The notes under the pieces: model-generated
The model's input: the letters and a program-made list of their open reading frames with translations, nothing else
What the model was told of the DNA's origin: nothing
Databases searched by the model: none
NCBI RefSeq assembly: GCF_016097555.1
Contig: NC_054712.1
Location: 55,063,172 to 55,127,171 of the forward strand
DNA from: Gigantopelta aegis
Taxonomy: Eukaryota > Mollusca > Gastropoda > Neomphalida > Peltospiridae
DNA length: 64,000 nucleotides
Reading direction: 5' to 3'
Shown here: one piece after another, positions 49,201-55,700 of the stretch
Numbering within the stretch: position 1 is the stretch's first letter
Layout: every line of letters starts with the position of its first letter
Translations under genes and position numbers: made by a program

Positions 49201-51384
49201 ACCAGTGTATATATTTTCCTGTTGCTTCATAACATGACTCGTAGACAGTGTTGTTGCCCTCCCATACTGGAAAGGGGCTTTTATCATAGTTATTCTAAAA
49301 TGCATTTTGAAACATAAATCGTTAAACAAAACACATAACTCCATCTAGAGGCAGGATTTAGCTCAGTTGGTTGAGTGCTCGCCTGAGGTGCTTGCGTTAC
49401 TGGATCCATTCAACTGGGTTTTTTCTCATTACAACCAGGATACCACAATTGGTCAAAGGCCGTGGTATGTGCTTTCCTGTCTGGGAAACTACATATAAAA
49501 GATCCCTTGCTGCTAATGGAAAAAAATGTAGTATGTTTCCTCTGATGACTACATGTCAGAATTACCAAATGTTTGACATCCAGTAGCCGGTGATTAATTA
49601 ATCAATGTGATCTAGTGGTGTCATTAAACAAAACAAACTTTGTTTTGTAATTTTAGCTCTGGTTGTACTGCAAATTCAAAATTTTACTATACATTGATGT
49701 AACAAAAAATTAACACTTACCAACAATTGATGGCAATAATGTAAAGAAAAATGAACACTTAGCAAAAATTGCTGGTTTTCACATAAAACCAATAAAAACT
49801 AATTACCAAATTATTATAAAGTATGCATATAAGTAAGTAGGCTTGCCATTAGTTATTCCATTTCGGTCATCTGTTCATGTATTATTATTGTTACTTTCTT
49901 CTGGAAGAAGGAAGGAATGTGTTACATGTATTTAATGACATACTCAGCACTGGACAAATAGTATCGGACCACACAGATAATGAGAGGAAAGCTGCTGTCA
50001 CCACGCCATGGGCTACTCTTTCCAATTATGGTCATAGGGTTTTACTTGCACATTCAGAGCAAGCTGTTGTAACACATGCATGTCATGGGCACAGGCGCCA
50101 GCCTTGGGTTGGGGTGGGTGGGAGAGATGACCGCCCGCACTGGCAGGTGCAAGGGAGCACCAGCAGCCTGACCGAAGTCAGTAACGGGTGGGGGGTAGTT
50201 TTGGTGCTGTGCAATTTTGAATCAAAAGGAAAAGGTTGCACAGTTTCTATGAAGGAATTAGGCACATTTTTGAATGGTTTGCCGAAATATAAAGGGGAGC
50301 TACATATAGTTTTTTCCAATTAGCATTAAGGGATGTTTTATATGCAGCATCCAACAGACAGGATAGTACATACCACAGTTTTTGTTACACCAATTGTGGA
50401 TTACTGACTGGAACAAGAAATTTCTTAGGGAGGAAAACCCCATCAATGAAATAATGCACTGTCCTGAAATTATTTTATTTTTTTAATTAGGCCACACTTT
50501 TCTCTTTTTTTCGGATTACGGATCCGCCGACGTTAATTTTGCCAAAATGAAAAAAAAAAAAATTCAGTTTTCAGCCAATTTTTAATTTAATTTTCCCGCC
50601 TACTTATGATTTTTACAGTGGTGGTGTCGGGAAATACGAAATAAATAAAAATACAAGCCTTGAAATATAACGCTAAATCAGTATTTACAAGCCCATCCAA
50701 TTCCAACTCCGTAAGATTTTGTCGGTGCACTTTCAGCTTCGATCCGGAAGTATTTTATTTGGTGCGGTGCAACCTGGAGTGGAGTGGTATATAGAAAAGT
50801 GGAATTCAATCCCATCTGAAACGGAGTGCCGAAGAATCATTCTCTCCCTTGACATTTCATTAATTAATTAATATGTTTATTTAAATTTTATCTTGATGGA
50901 TTTTTATTAAAAGTAGTACAAAGTATGTTTTGAATGATGTTAATACTTTAATTTATACCCAACTCCGACTTTGCTGAAATTTCATTTCATCTGTCGACAA
51001 GTTTGGAATTCAGTATGGCCAATATACGTCACAAAACAACGTGTTGACTGAAATCGGTTGTCTTACTGAAAACATCCATAATACAAAAACACAAATAATA
51101 ACAACAGGAATTGGGTGAATTTTATTTTTATTTTTATTCCATCCTCCGACATTGCCTCCTTCAAAAAAAAATGTGTAATCCTAAAAAAAAAAAGTGTGGC
51201 CTTATCTTGCTTTTATTCAATTTCCTTTTACTTTATCTTTTTAGGAAATGAAACAACAACAAAGAAATTAAAGAAATCTCTTGACATGGAAATGTTAATA
51301 AAAGACGGAAGAGCGAACACAGATGATGATGATGAAGAGAACTGTGATGAAATTGATATTTTTGATGCCAAGCGAGATAGGTAG
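28542..51384 (+). CDS. SLC35C2: SLC35C2-like transporter, whole gene (9 coding exons)
   Basis: Multi-pass membrane protein of the drug/metabolite transporter superfamily (TPT/nucleotide-sugar transporter fold, about ten helices expected). The mammalian orthologue sits in the early secretory pathway and is linked to GDP-fucose supply and Notch O-fucosylation (family knowledge). Joining 28542-28739, 30407-30557, 33314-33377, 33650-33722, 34732-34900, 35379-35462, 43997-44172, 48785-48905 and 51245-51384 gives 1176 nt, 391 residues and TAG. Intron phases are 0,1,2,0,1,1,0,1, and every intron is GT-AG. Hallmark segments include [75 protein letters not shown] and KEVCTL, in the order of human SLC35C2 as I remember it. 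The N-terminus is about 28 residues longer than the human one and charged. The C-terminus ends in an acidic Asp/Glu tract. No lesion is visible, so the gene is probably functional. Confidence 0.95.
29076..29321 (+). mobile_element. Degenerate SINE, tail T1, SLC35C2 intron 1
   Basis: Core start (ccaactaatgcaccatga), a deviating middle, then ccatataaccgtaagtaaaa and T1. Confidence 0.65.
29561..29818 (+). repeat. 43-bp tandem repeat, 6 copies, SLC35C2 intron 1
   Basis: Unit tttttactgtctgacaagta plus aatatgtttactagtgccaagtg. Copies start at 43-base steps (actgtctgac at 29565, 29608, 29651, 29694, 29737 and 29780). Similar sequences containing ggttctagaata flank both sides. Confidence 0.9.
29985..30287 (-). 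mobile_element. Full SINE, head H2, tail T2, minus strand, SLC35C2 intron 1
   Basis: Head ends at cgactgagctaaatcctgcc. Target duplication aaattctatcaag / aaattctataag-type at 29972-29984 and 30288-30300. Confidence 0.88.
30407..30557 (+). CDS. SLC35C2: SLC35C2 exon 2
   Basis: Acceptor ttttccag ends at 30406 and donor g|gttagc starts at 30558, phase 1 out. Codes for residues 67-116, starting [13 protein letters not shown] and ending KRVAPT, with a membrane helix followed by the conserved basic loop before the next helix. Confidence 0.93.
30558..31680. other. SLC35C2 intron 2 before the array, no feature seen
   Basis: AT-rich intron sequence without a recognised element. Confidence 0.55.
31681..33218 (+). 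repeat. 70-bp minisatellite, ~22 copies, in SLC35C2 intron 2
   Basis: Unit starts ggacagacagcccagttagt and ends gtactgaatatgagtact. Only a few sites vary (gtacgatg/gtaggatg, gagtact/gagtcct), so copies are nearly identical. The array ends about 95 bp before exon 3. Confidence 0.95.
33314..33377 (+). CDS. SLC35C2: SLC35C2 exon 3
   Basis: A 64-nt exon with acceptor tttttag and donor gtaagt at 33378. It carries the family signature [10 protein letters not shown]. It enters in phase 1 and leaves in phase 2, and the split leucine codon is completed by the next exon. It starts about 95 bp after the large 70-bp tandem array of intron 2. Confidence 0.94.
33650..33722 (+). CDS. SLC35C2: SLC35C2 exon 4
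   Basis: A 73-nt exon with acceptor tttttcag and donor gtaagt at 33723. It codes for [20 protein letters not shown] and the start of the ExL loop. It ends in phase 0. Confidence 0.94.
33800..34020 (-). mobile_element. SINE remnant, H2-type, minus strand, SLC35C2 intron 4
   Basis: Core is decayed, with a short (gacaa)n insert. The head (tgactgagctagattcc) is readable. Confidence 0.7.
34145..34296. repeat. Long hairpin, SLC35C2 intron 4
   Basis: Arms 34145-34210 and 34232-34296 are about 85% complementary around cgcttcctatttattgcac, with a loop of about 21 nt. Confidence 0.85.
34546..34637 (+). mobile_element. SINE head H1 fragment, SLC35C2 intron 4
   Basis: gggacgtagcttagtggtac through gggctatttctcg, ending at the head-core border. 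Confidence 0.75.
34732..34900 (+). CDS. SLC35C2: SLC35C2 exon 5
   Basis: Acceptor gctttcag and donor g|gtatgt at 34901. Codes for residues 163-218 with [11 protein letters not shown] and [14 protein letters not shown], two membrane helices joined by a short loop. It leaves in phase 1. Confidence 0.94.
35379..35462 (+). CDS. SLC35C2: SLC35C2 exon 6
   Basis: Acceptor ttgttcag and donor g|gtaatc at 35463. Codes for [20 protein letters not shown] and the rest of a helix ending in AVMEG. It precedes the 8.5-kb intron that holds the antisense LTR retrotransposon. Confidence 0.94.
35892..37088 (-). repeat. 3' LTR of the Gmr1-like element
   Basis: 1197 bp, TGTCAC...GTGACA. It is near-identical to 41922-43209 but lacks about 90 bp found in the other LTR (after 'ataaccaatagt'). 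That is consistent with loss between two AGT microrepeats, or with a gain in the other copy. Confidence 0.92.
37089..37101 (-). other. Polypurine tract
   Basis: On the minus strand AGAGGATAGGAAA directly abuts the 3' LTR, the expected position for plus-strand priming. Confidence 0.75.
37238..38203 (-). CDS. Reverse transcriptase and RNase H of the Gmr1-like element, truncated frame
   Basis: Continues RT in a frame different from the preceding integrase-RT frame. From Met 38203: catalytic D33 in [11 protein letters not shown] and the box FIDD at 93-96 (a YxDD variant), then the thumb. The RNase H domain has D236 (MDASEKG), E277 ([10 protein letters not shown]) and D302 (ETDLQPL, where most relatives have His after the Asp). 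The frame stops at a TGA where family members have Trp, and a weak continuation ([18 protein letters not shown]) is visible behind it. Not functional as read. Confidence 0.88.
   Translation of the reverse strand: MINKISVFDAEPMPNADEIFARLAGSKYISKLDLSKGYWQLPTAETAKQVTAFQTPMGLFHFNVMPFGLVNAPASFSRLMRKLLQNMTNTDNFIDDIIVYTSTFKEHIQILRELLFTLRKANLTAKPSKCFIGFQSLECLGHMVGNERLEPVPDKIKAIREADKPGTKKQVKSFLGLVGFYRKFVTLTDLTKKGKPNKVQWGDAQERAFSSLKNALVNSPILKLPNVEEQFILQMDASEKGVGAILLQMEEGMKMPVAYASRKFRKAELNYATIKKECLALVWAVQKSERYRYGSEFVIETDLQPLVYLSRSKMANARLMR
38211..39770 (-). CDS. Integrase followed by the start of reverse transcriptase
   Basis: Open from after the TAA to 38211. Counting from the Met at 39653, there is an HHCC zinc finger (His just upstream and His4, Cys31-x2-Cys34) and a catalytic triad D67, D127, E163 with DD35E spacing, in the settings [14 protein letters not shown] and [15 protein letters not shown]-like module (KGPYRIV) follows. 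From about residue 400 the same frame enters the N-terminus of RT ([20 protein letters not shown]) and then stops because of a frame change near 38215-38250. Integrase joins cDNA to host DNA. Confidence 0.88.
   Translation of the reverse strand, partial: GILYREFRSSSVKGGQVFTQLVVPRQYRTQVLKLAHESIMSGHMGTKRTVSRVLSEFFWPGVQADTKRFCQSCNICQQTVVKGRVGKVPLGKMPLIDEPFRRVAVDLVGPLKPATDKGNRYILTLVDYATRYPEAVALKSIETERVAKALVDIFCRVGVPREMLSDMGTQFTSSLMAKVSRLISLKQLTTTPYHPMCNGLVERFNGTLKQMLKRLCAERPKDWDKYLSAVLFAYRDAPQKSLGFSQFELVYGHTVRGPMTILKELWTKEIDNPQVRSTYQYVIDMREKLESTCQLVRESLEKAEKRHKFYYNRGARERNMKVGDQVLVLLPTDHNKLMMQWKGPYRIVRKNGDVDYQIQMNGKIKTFHTNMLKLYLQRTDQNRVTGMVNVAVIDLQESERDSCVLDKWADSPSVQAKEGPKEVSVSDALGPEKGQEVRQLLEEFYDVLSDLPGRTMLAEHDIKLLSDTPVRVKPYPLPFSMREVVNEEVRKMLQMGVIEHSDSPYSSPIVERPDKSFLH
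39771..40422 (-). pseudogene. Protease region, frameshifted
   Basis: The active-site motif L-R-D-T-G-C lies in one frame (near 40220-40235) and the remainder, with [18 protein letters not shown] and the closing DLIVGNI flap/dimer motif, in another, so a shift lies near 40190-40235. The frame that carries the protease end continues to a TAA at about 39771, just before the integrase. Confidence 0.75.
40344..41501 (-). CDS. Gag-like protein of the Gmr1-like element
   Basis: An open frame of 385 codons starting at ATG 41501, 0.4 kb inside the 5' LTR. Residues about 20-90 are a Glu/Arg/Gln-rich coiled coil. Residues about 110-265 are a capsid-like helical region, with the part at about 175-265 resembling the SCAN fold (W at 209, then D-Q-F-L at 229-232). 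A CCHC zinc knuckle (C315-x2-C-x4-H-x4-C328) would bind RNA. The last 25-30 residues are out of frame with the protease, so the natural frame probably ends or shifts near 40425. Structural protein of the particle, acting in cytoplasmic virus-like particles. Confidence 0.85.
   Translation of the reverse strand: METLKDLMAQGVALGYEDEDLKEFVKEQQAQQREERLARREQEKEEREYTLAVERNAIEREKIQLELRAKETEHNYQLELLQKQAELGFPASGYSQSIRKGPKIPPFEDGKDDMDSYRRHFERYAEVQKWSPNGWATHLSILLKGKALDVYALMPADQALNYGALKEALLKRYELTVDGFNHKFKTGRPEMGETFVQFSVRLASYLTRWIQMSKTDQTYEGLFDLVLCDQFLHMCNKDLGLFLKERIPKTINEMAILADQFREARFTRAVNLTQQGMGPQQCRSPQIPDRKSDKVRVENKFSKPDMVSGTKLKRCFHCGKLGHIAPRCFQMAQRPKIGCATTEEAKTNTKVSFGNVGQGQCRCLKLRQMLDIQRFVVHVHHTLQQ
41903..41919 (-). 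other. Primer binding site, tRNA-Leu type
   Basis: Two bases inside the 5' LTR the plus strand reads tcccacttctgacacca, which equals the T-arm/acceptor end of an eukaryotic tRNA-Leu including CCA, with one mismatch to the human tRNA-Leu I remember. The minus strand is therefore a 17-nt primer site starting TGG. Confidence 0.8.
41922..43209 (-). repeat. 5' LTR of the Gmr1-like element
   Basis: 1288 bp, same ends as the left LTR. It is followed by the second ATGTT target copy at 43210-43214. Confidence 0.92.
43213..43257 (+). repeat. TGTC microsatellite
   Basis: (tgtc)n directly after the LTR retrotransposon target copy. Confidence 0.9.
43268..43917 (+). mobile_element. SINE (H1/T2) split by a second SINE, SLC35C2 intron 6
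   Basis: Outer copy is 43268-43310 plus 43631-43917, broken inside its tRNA-like head. Confidence 0.88.
43311..43630 (+). mobile_element. Inner nested SINE, head H1, tail T1
   Basis: Complete copy from ggggaaggatgtagct to aaacatttccttcc. It is flanked by attgatgcg on both sides (43302-43310 and 43631-43639), a 9-bp target duplication from the host SINE head. Confidence 0.9.
43997..44172 (+). CDS. SLC35C2: SLC35C2 exon 7
   Basis: Acceptor ctttcag and donor aag|gtaaca at 44173, phase 0 out. Codes for residues 247-305, ending [15 protein letters not shown], which aligns with the conserved family segment before KEVCTL. Its last 33 nt are the founder of the 38-bp minisatellite that starts at the donor. 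Use of a later donor copy would add valine-threonine-valine and then TAA. Confidence 0.94.
44173..45226 (+). repeat. 38-bp minisatellite, block 1 (exon 7-derived, ~28 copies)
   Basis: Starts exactly at the exon 7 splice donor. Each unit reads gtaacagtttaacattatct then gtatcaggggttttgaag, with small variants (gtaatgg, ctggga). The last 33 nt of exon 7 are one more copy, so every unit ends with the exon end and starts with a GTAAC/GTAAT donor. Confidence 0.93.
45422..46682 (+). pseudogene. Tc1 transposase, broken and interrupted
   Basis: The start ([10 protein letters not shown]...) leads into paired helix-turn-helix regions ([37 protein letters not shown]). Catalytic motifs are [20 protein letters not shown] and [16 protein letters not shown], with 34 residues between the second Asp and the Glu. 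Several stops and shifts occur (45540, 45733, 45775, 45895). About 255 bp (46064-46318) of unrelated sequence sits between NLTAV and the DEILRR-like segment. The C-terminal 89 codons from 46416 are open. Confidence 0.82.
46798..47192 (+). mobile_element. SINE, head H3 with tail T2, inside the Tc1 copy
   Basis: H3 head (cggcctcggtggcatcg) with a T2 tail, unlike the H3/T1 copies at 8335 and 63701. Target duplication tttcatgacgattta / tttcataacgattta (46783-46797 and 47193-47207). Confidence 0.9.
47471..48424 (+). repeat. 38-bp minisatellite, block 2 (diverged, ~22 copies)
   Basis: Begins with a few units intermediate to block 1 (tgtatgaggggttttgaagg), then a homogeneous array of gtaacagtttaatatgagcg plus gtgtctggggttttgaag. 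Same 38-bp period and the same junction ttttgaag|gtaac, with a different central part. Confidence 0.92.
48785..48905 (+). CDS. SLC35C2: SLC35C2 exon 8
   Basis: Acceptor tttttttgcag and donor a|gtaagt at 48906. Starts [13 protein letters not shown] and ends in a hydrophobic helix ...HIVIKAVC, the last membrane segment of the family. A MITE begins about 30 bp after the donor. Confidence 0.93.
48937..49140. mobile_element. TTTCTGCCAG MITE, copy 2, in SLC35C2 intron 8
   Basis: Reverse orientation to copy 1: ends ggtttctgccag / ctggcagaaaca, with interior ccctaaccctaaac and aaaagcgccatacccaaaaa. It begins about 30 bp after the exon 8 donor. Confidence 0.82.
49350..49641 (+). mobile_element. Full SINE, head H2, tail T2, SLC35C2 intron 8
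   Basis: Head tagctcagttggttgagtgc, core, and tail to aaacaaactttg. Confidence 0.88.
49905..50415 (-). mobile_element. SINE, tail T1, minus strand, split by another insertion
   Basis: Tail and 3' core at 49905-50028, the rest of the core at 50313-50415. The two are separated by an insert with a 10-bp TSD. Confidence 0.8.
50029..50312 (-). mobile_element. 284-bp insertion of a second dispersed repeat family
   Basis: Flanked by tttccaatta at 50019-50028 and 50313-50322. Its left part (gcacattcagagcaagctgt) matches in reverse the family with (cctga)n tails seen at 16955-17096. Confidence 0.65.
51245..51384 (+). CDS. SLC35C2: SLC35C2 exon 9, cytosolic tail and stop
   Basis: Acceptor tcttttttag ends at 51244. 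The frame runs through a lysine-rich stretch and an acidic [18 protein letters not shown] tail to TAG at 51382-51384. The acidic C-terminus resembles the Glu-rich tail of vertebrate SLC35C2. Confidence 0.9.
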
Positions 51385-51682
51385 CACAAACAGTGTTGAA
51401 ACAGACATCTTGATATTGACGTCTAGAAACTGAATTGATGTTCACTGTGATCAATGCATATTTTAACCTCAAAGAAACTGTGTATTCAGGCTGCAGATTT
51501 AGCAGTATTCCGTGCTTCCACTAATCCTAGATTTTGGGTCAGAAGTGTAAGATTATGAGACAGTATCCAAATTATCTATATTAAATCATGTTTACAATTC
51601 TGGCCAAATCCTTTTTAAAAGTCCAAGAATTCAGTGCCTGAAGATTGTTTTATAGATGTTCAAATGAATAGAGTCTGGTACC

Positions 51683-51688
51683 AATAAA
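51683..51688 (+). terminator. First canonical poly(A) signal after SLC35C2
   Basis: AATAAA about 300 nt after the stop, in the sequence ccaataaatgtgacc. It would give a 3' UTR of roughly 0.3 kb. Another AATAAA lies at 55692-55697. Confidence 0.45.
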
Positions 51689-52589
51689 TGTGACCTTTAT
51701 ATGGGAAAGTTTAAAAAAGATTTATTAAGTCTAAAATTGCTGTTACATAAAATCAATGTTTATTCTGTGTTCATTTTACCATGATGTTTTGTTACCTTGT
51801 AATTCACTTCATAATACAAATTAAAATGTAGTCCCACCAGATTAAAGTTTACAAAAGGTAGTCCCACTTTATTAAAGTTCGGAAATGAACAAACCGACTT
51901 TGCAGTGCATTAGCTATCAGTTGTTGGGTAACGACTAACCTTGACTAACCCACTAATGTTTATCAGACAGTTTTAAGCATCGCAAAAGCAGGTACTAAAA
52001 AGCCCACCACATATTTAGTCTTGTCGAAAAGAAAACGAAAAACACAAGATTAAATAATGTGAAATAGAAAATATCCTTTAGGATTCTTCATTCATGGAAT
52101 TTATTTTACAATTAGAGATTAAATTTGTGTTATAGGGACAGGCCTGAGTGTTCAGATATTTCTCACAAATGGAGCCTTTTTGTCTATTAAAATTTCATAT
52201 TACCGGTATTTAAATTTTATTATTTAGAATATCAGTGATTGTACAAGCAGTATGTTTCTGTTCATCCTAATGTTTGCAGTATCTCAAACTTCATTTTAAT
52301 ACATAAAATGAGGTACAAAATTATTGGGGTAAAATCCAGTTAGGGCAGCGGCTACTACAAACATTTGGACACCCCAAAAACACCTTATATATACAGACAC
52401 TGATATTGTAAATGAGGAATATTGTAAGGAATCATTCAGCTACATTATATAACTTGAGCAGGTAAATATTAAAACATTTATTTTAATTCAGTTGATTTAT
52501 CCAGTTAGCCACATTTGAAAAGTTACTAGAGTAAATATTGTTGTATCTTTTACTTTTCCGACAGCAAAGGCATCACTTTTGAGTTGTGG

Positions 52590-52690
52590 GCCCTGTTTTA
52601 CGCAGCGATCTTAGCGCCAAGATGATCTTAAATGCATAGCTACATTACGCACCCATGGTGATCTTAGCACTAAGACTGATTTGTAAAATG
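52590..52690. repeat. Short palindromic repeat (gatcttagcgc type)
   Basis: Contains gcgatcttagcgccaagatg and a second gatcttagcactaagac. A related start (gttttatgaaacgatcctag) lies at 54762-54800. Confidence 0.5.
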
Positions 52691-54884
52691 TGGTCCAGGT
52701 CCATTTCTCATAATCTACAAGTTCTAATCAGAAAAATATGATTTATGGTTGCATTTAAAAAAAAAAAAATGTATTAAATTAATTATTATTTCAATTTAAT
52801 TTTAAAAAGATTAGCAATTGAATGTTGCATAATACATTATATCTTTATTCACCCAATCAGTTTATGGAGACAAAACATTTAATTCCATGAAAATTCTTGT
52901 TTATTGTATACCTATATAATATTAAGCATGAATTGAGTTTATTGTTGCATTCTTCATCCATTTAAACATATTTGATATTTGGTGGAGGACAGAACTGAAA
53001 TGAGATTAGCATTAAATTTATCTGGTGGAGGTTTATTTGAGGCTGGAATCCTCAAAAACATTAAAAGTGTTCTTTTGTCTGTCATTTTATTTTTCTATAT
53101 TTACATCTCACCATAATTTTAGCAGTGGATTTTTTATTATTTCTTTTGCATTTCATAGAACACATAATTATTTACATCCATAATTAGTTATTTGATTTCC
53201 ATTCAGGTAAACAAAATGATGGAATACTTTATGGCTATGAAAGAAGACTATAACCATAGAAAACAAATTTTATAAATGCAAAGTCATGTATTGATTACAT
53301 ATGCTTGAAGACCGTTTTGACTTTCATTGGGTCCTTTTGTAGTGTTGTTGAAGTTATAAATATACAATTTGTCAATAGGGTATTTTCATGATGACTGACA
53401 TTTGATCTAAAGCCAGTTTCTGTAACCAAATTCTTGTATTTTCGTCAGGAACAATACAAAAAAATGTAACTTCAGTGACAGTCGTTCAAATAGACACCAA
53501 AGATGAATTAAAATATTCTGGTGAATATCACTTCAGCATTAAGTAGCATGTGGTCATCTGATGTAATCATAACTTCAAGAAATGCTGATAAACAACAGGG
53601 ACAAAAATACAGCTACATGTATTTGAAATTCTTAAATTGGCTATAAAATTCCCAATGTTTTTTTTCTGTGACATATTTTCATGAAGTTGAAATACAACTA
53701 ATCACAAGGACTTGTAGCGATCTTTATGGCACTTCTATCTTAGGAAAAGAAAATGGTGTGACAATCAACCATCATTGGTATTACTTATGGTAAATGTTGA
53801 GGGTGTATACTACCAAATCAAATCCCATAGACGACAATAGTAACATATGTGGCTAAAACTCCTACCTGCAGCGTATCAATTGACATAAATGCAATGGATA
53901 TAAATACTACCATCCTCACCCTTAAAGTGAATCAGAAAACATTGGGGGGTCAAGTTGCTCATTTCTGAGATAACGGGTAGCATCTATGTCTACCCTATGT
54001 TCTGCATAAAATTCGAATACTTTTTTTTAAAGATGCCCCATACATGTTTCAAGCACAAGGCTACTTGATACAGTGGTACCAGATGAAATAAAATTGCATA
54101 CATTTTTTGCCCAGATGAAACTTATTTTTTTTACAACCAACTCACATTTATCACCAATAACAGGACTTGTGGAGTTCACTTCTCTATCAAAAGTTTGGTG
54201 CACCTCGAACTTTGACCCAGCCAGAAGTTATTTGGTTTAGTGCTATCTTGAGTAGGTTCTAATTGGTATAGTATTTTTTGGCATTGCTTGTTTTATTGCA
54301 TGCCATTTTTAAAAGAAACCAATGTATCAAAATCGAAATTTCACCATCAGTACACAATATTAATTTCACCATCAGTACACAATATTATAAACTGGTTTTG
54401 TGCAAAATATCAATGTTCTGGATTGCATAATTTCCCCATTATTCAATTTCAAAAAGTATGACCCTTGTTTTTCTGTTAAATCACTGGATACATATTGTAT
54501 AGGTAGACTTGCTAAAGTGCTATAACGATCACAACAAGGCCTTATGTTGCTGATATAGGAATGGCTCACAGGGGTCCCAGGTCTGCTTCCCACCATTAGT
54601 GTTTATTTTGAGTTGGGGAAGGGGTCAGTTTTAAAAAGAATATATATATTCACTTTATTTTTCACGTATAATGGTACATGTATAAACGTACGATAGTCAA
54701 CAGGTTGATTGTTTTAGGTTACCTGTATAAAATTCATTGTCACTAAACTGACCAATGCCCCGTTTTATGAAACGATCCTAGCACTAAGATTATGTATGGA
54801 CTTAAGGCATAAGCATGTGAGACGTGGGGGATGGGGAGTGCCTAGTGCTGGAGCAATCCCTCAAATTCTAGCAAACATTATACA

Positions 54885-54959
54885 GATATTCAGGCAAAAT
54901 ATGCTAACCATGAGACCTCTTTACGACGATTTTCTATCAGTCTACCCTCAAAAGTAGTA

Positions 54960-55005
<46 letters not shown>

Positions 55006-55260
55006 AGCCCCGGACTTAGTCACTGGCAAAAGTCAGAGATTAAGCCCGTGACAGGCGTGTGTGAAGCCTTCGTGGCATAGTGGCATATATGCACGTTAAA
55101 AATTTAGCCATCCATCAAAAGTAGTGTAAGAATACGTAGTGATTCGTTTGCAACCATATATAACCTTTTGGTAGTAATGCTAACATGAATAAATGTTGTT
55201 ATGCAGATTCAGGCATTTTCGTTTAATTCGGGCAAAGGCCAGCCTGCCCCCTACAAAAAT
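54885..55260 (+). repeat. Dispersed repeat with C-rich segment, second copy
   Basis: Same blocks in the same orientation as the 23.9-kb copy, broken by the 43-C run. Confidence 0.55.
54963..55005 (+). repeat. Homopolymer C tract, 43 bases
   Basis: Uninterrupted C run. Its length may be unreliable in the assembly. Confidence 0.9.
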
Positions 55261-55700
55261 GGAAGCCTGGACGCCTTTGAAGTCTTAAGGAGATCGCTTC
55301 GTAAACCGGCACCCTTGTCAGTGTGGTTATTAGTATGAGTATACTATTAAATAGGAAAAGGATCGAATCAGGATAAAATTTGAGCGTTATGCTTACAGTT
55401 GTCATAGCATTGGTGAAATCATATTTTAGACCGTTAGTGTTGAATACACACTGACATTTTGTTGACTTATTATAATATGGGACCAATATGTATTGTTTCA
55501 TTTTAATCTATTGTTTAAACCTTTATTACTAATGTCATCCTTACTTTATAATTACGCTGTACAATACTTAATTGGTGCATTAAAATCAGTGTGCCAATGT
55601 AACATTACTTTGACTTGATTATGATAATGATTGTATAATGTATGTCAAAAATATGTAAAATTACTTTAACATGATTGTATAATGTATGTCAAATAAAAGT

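Larger units (their letters stand above)
51385..55700 (+). other. SINE-free region after SLC35C2, possible 3' UTR and flank
   Basis: 4.3 kb without any recognisable SINE. It has AATAAA at 51683 and 55692, and a short tandem duplication at 55600-55690 (attgtataatgtatgtcaaa). Confidence 0.4.
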
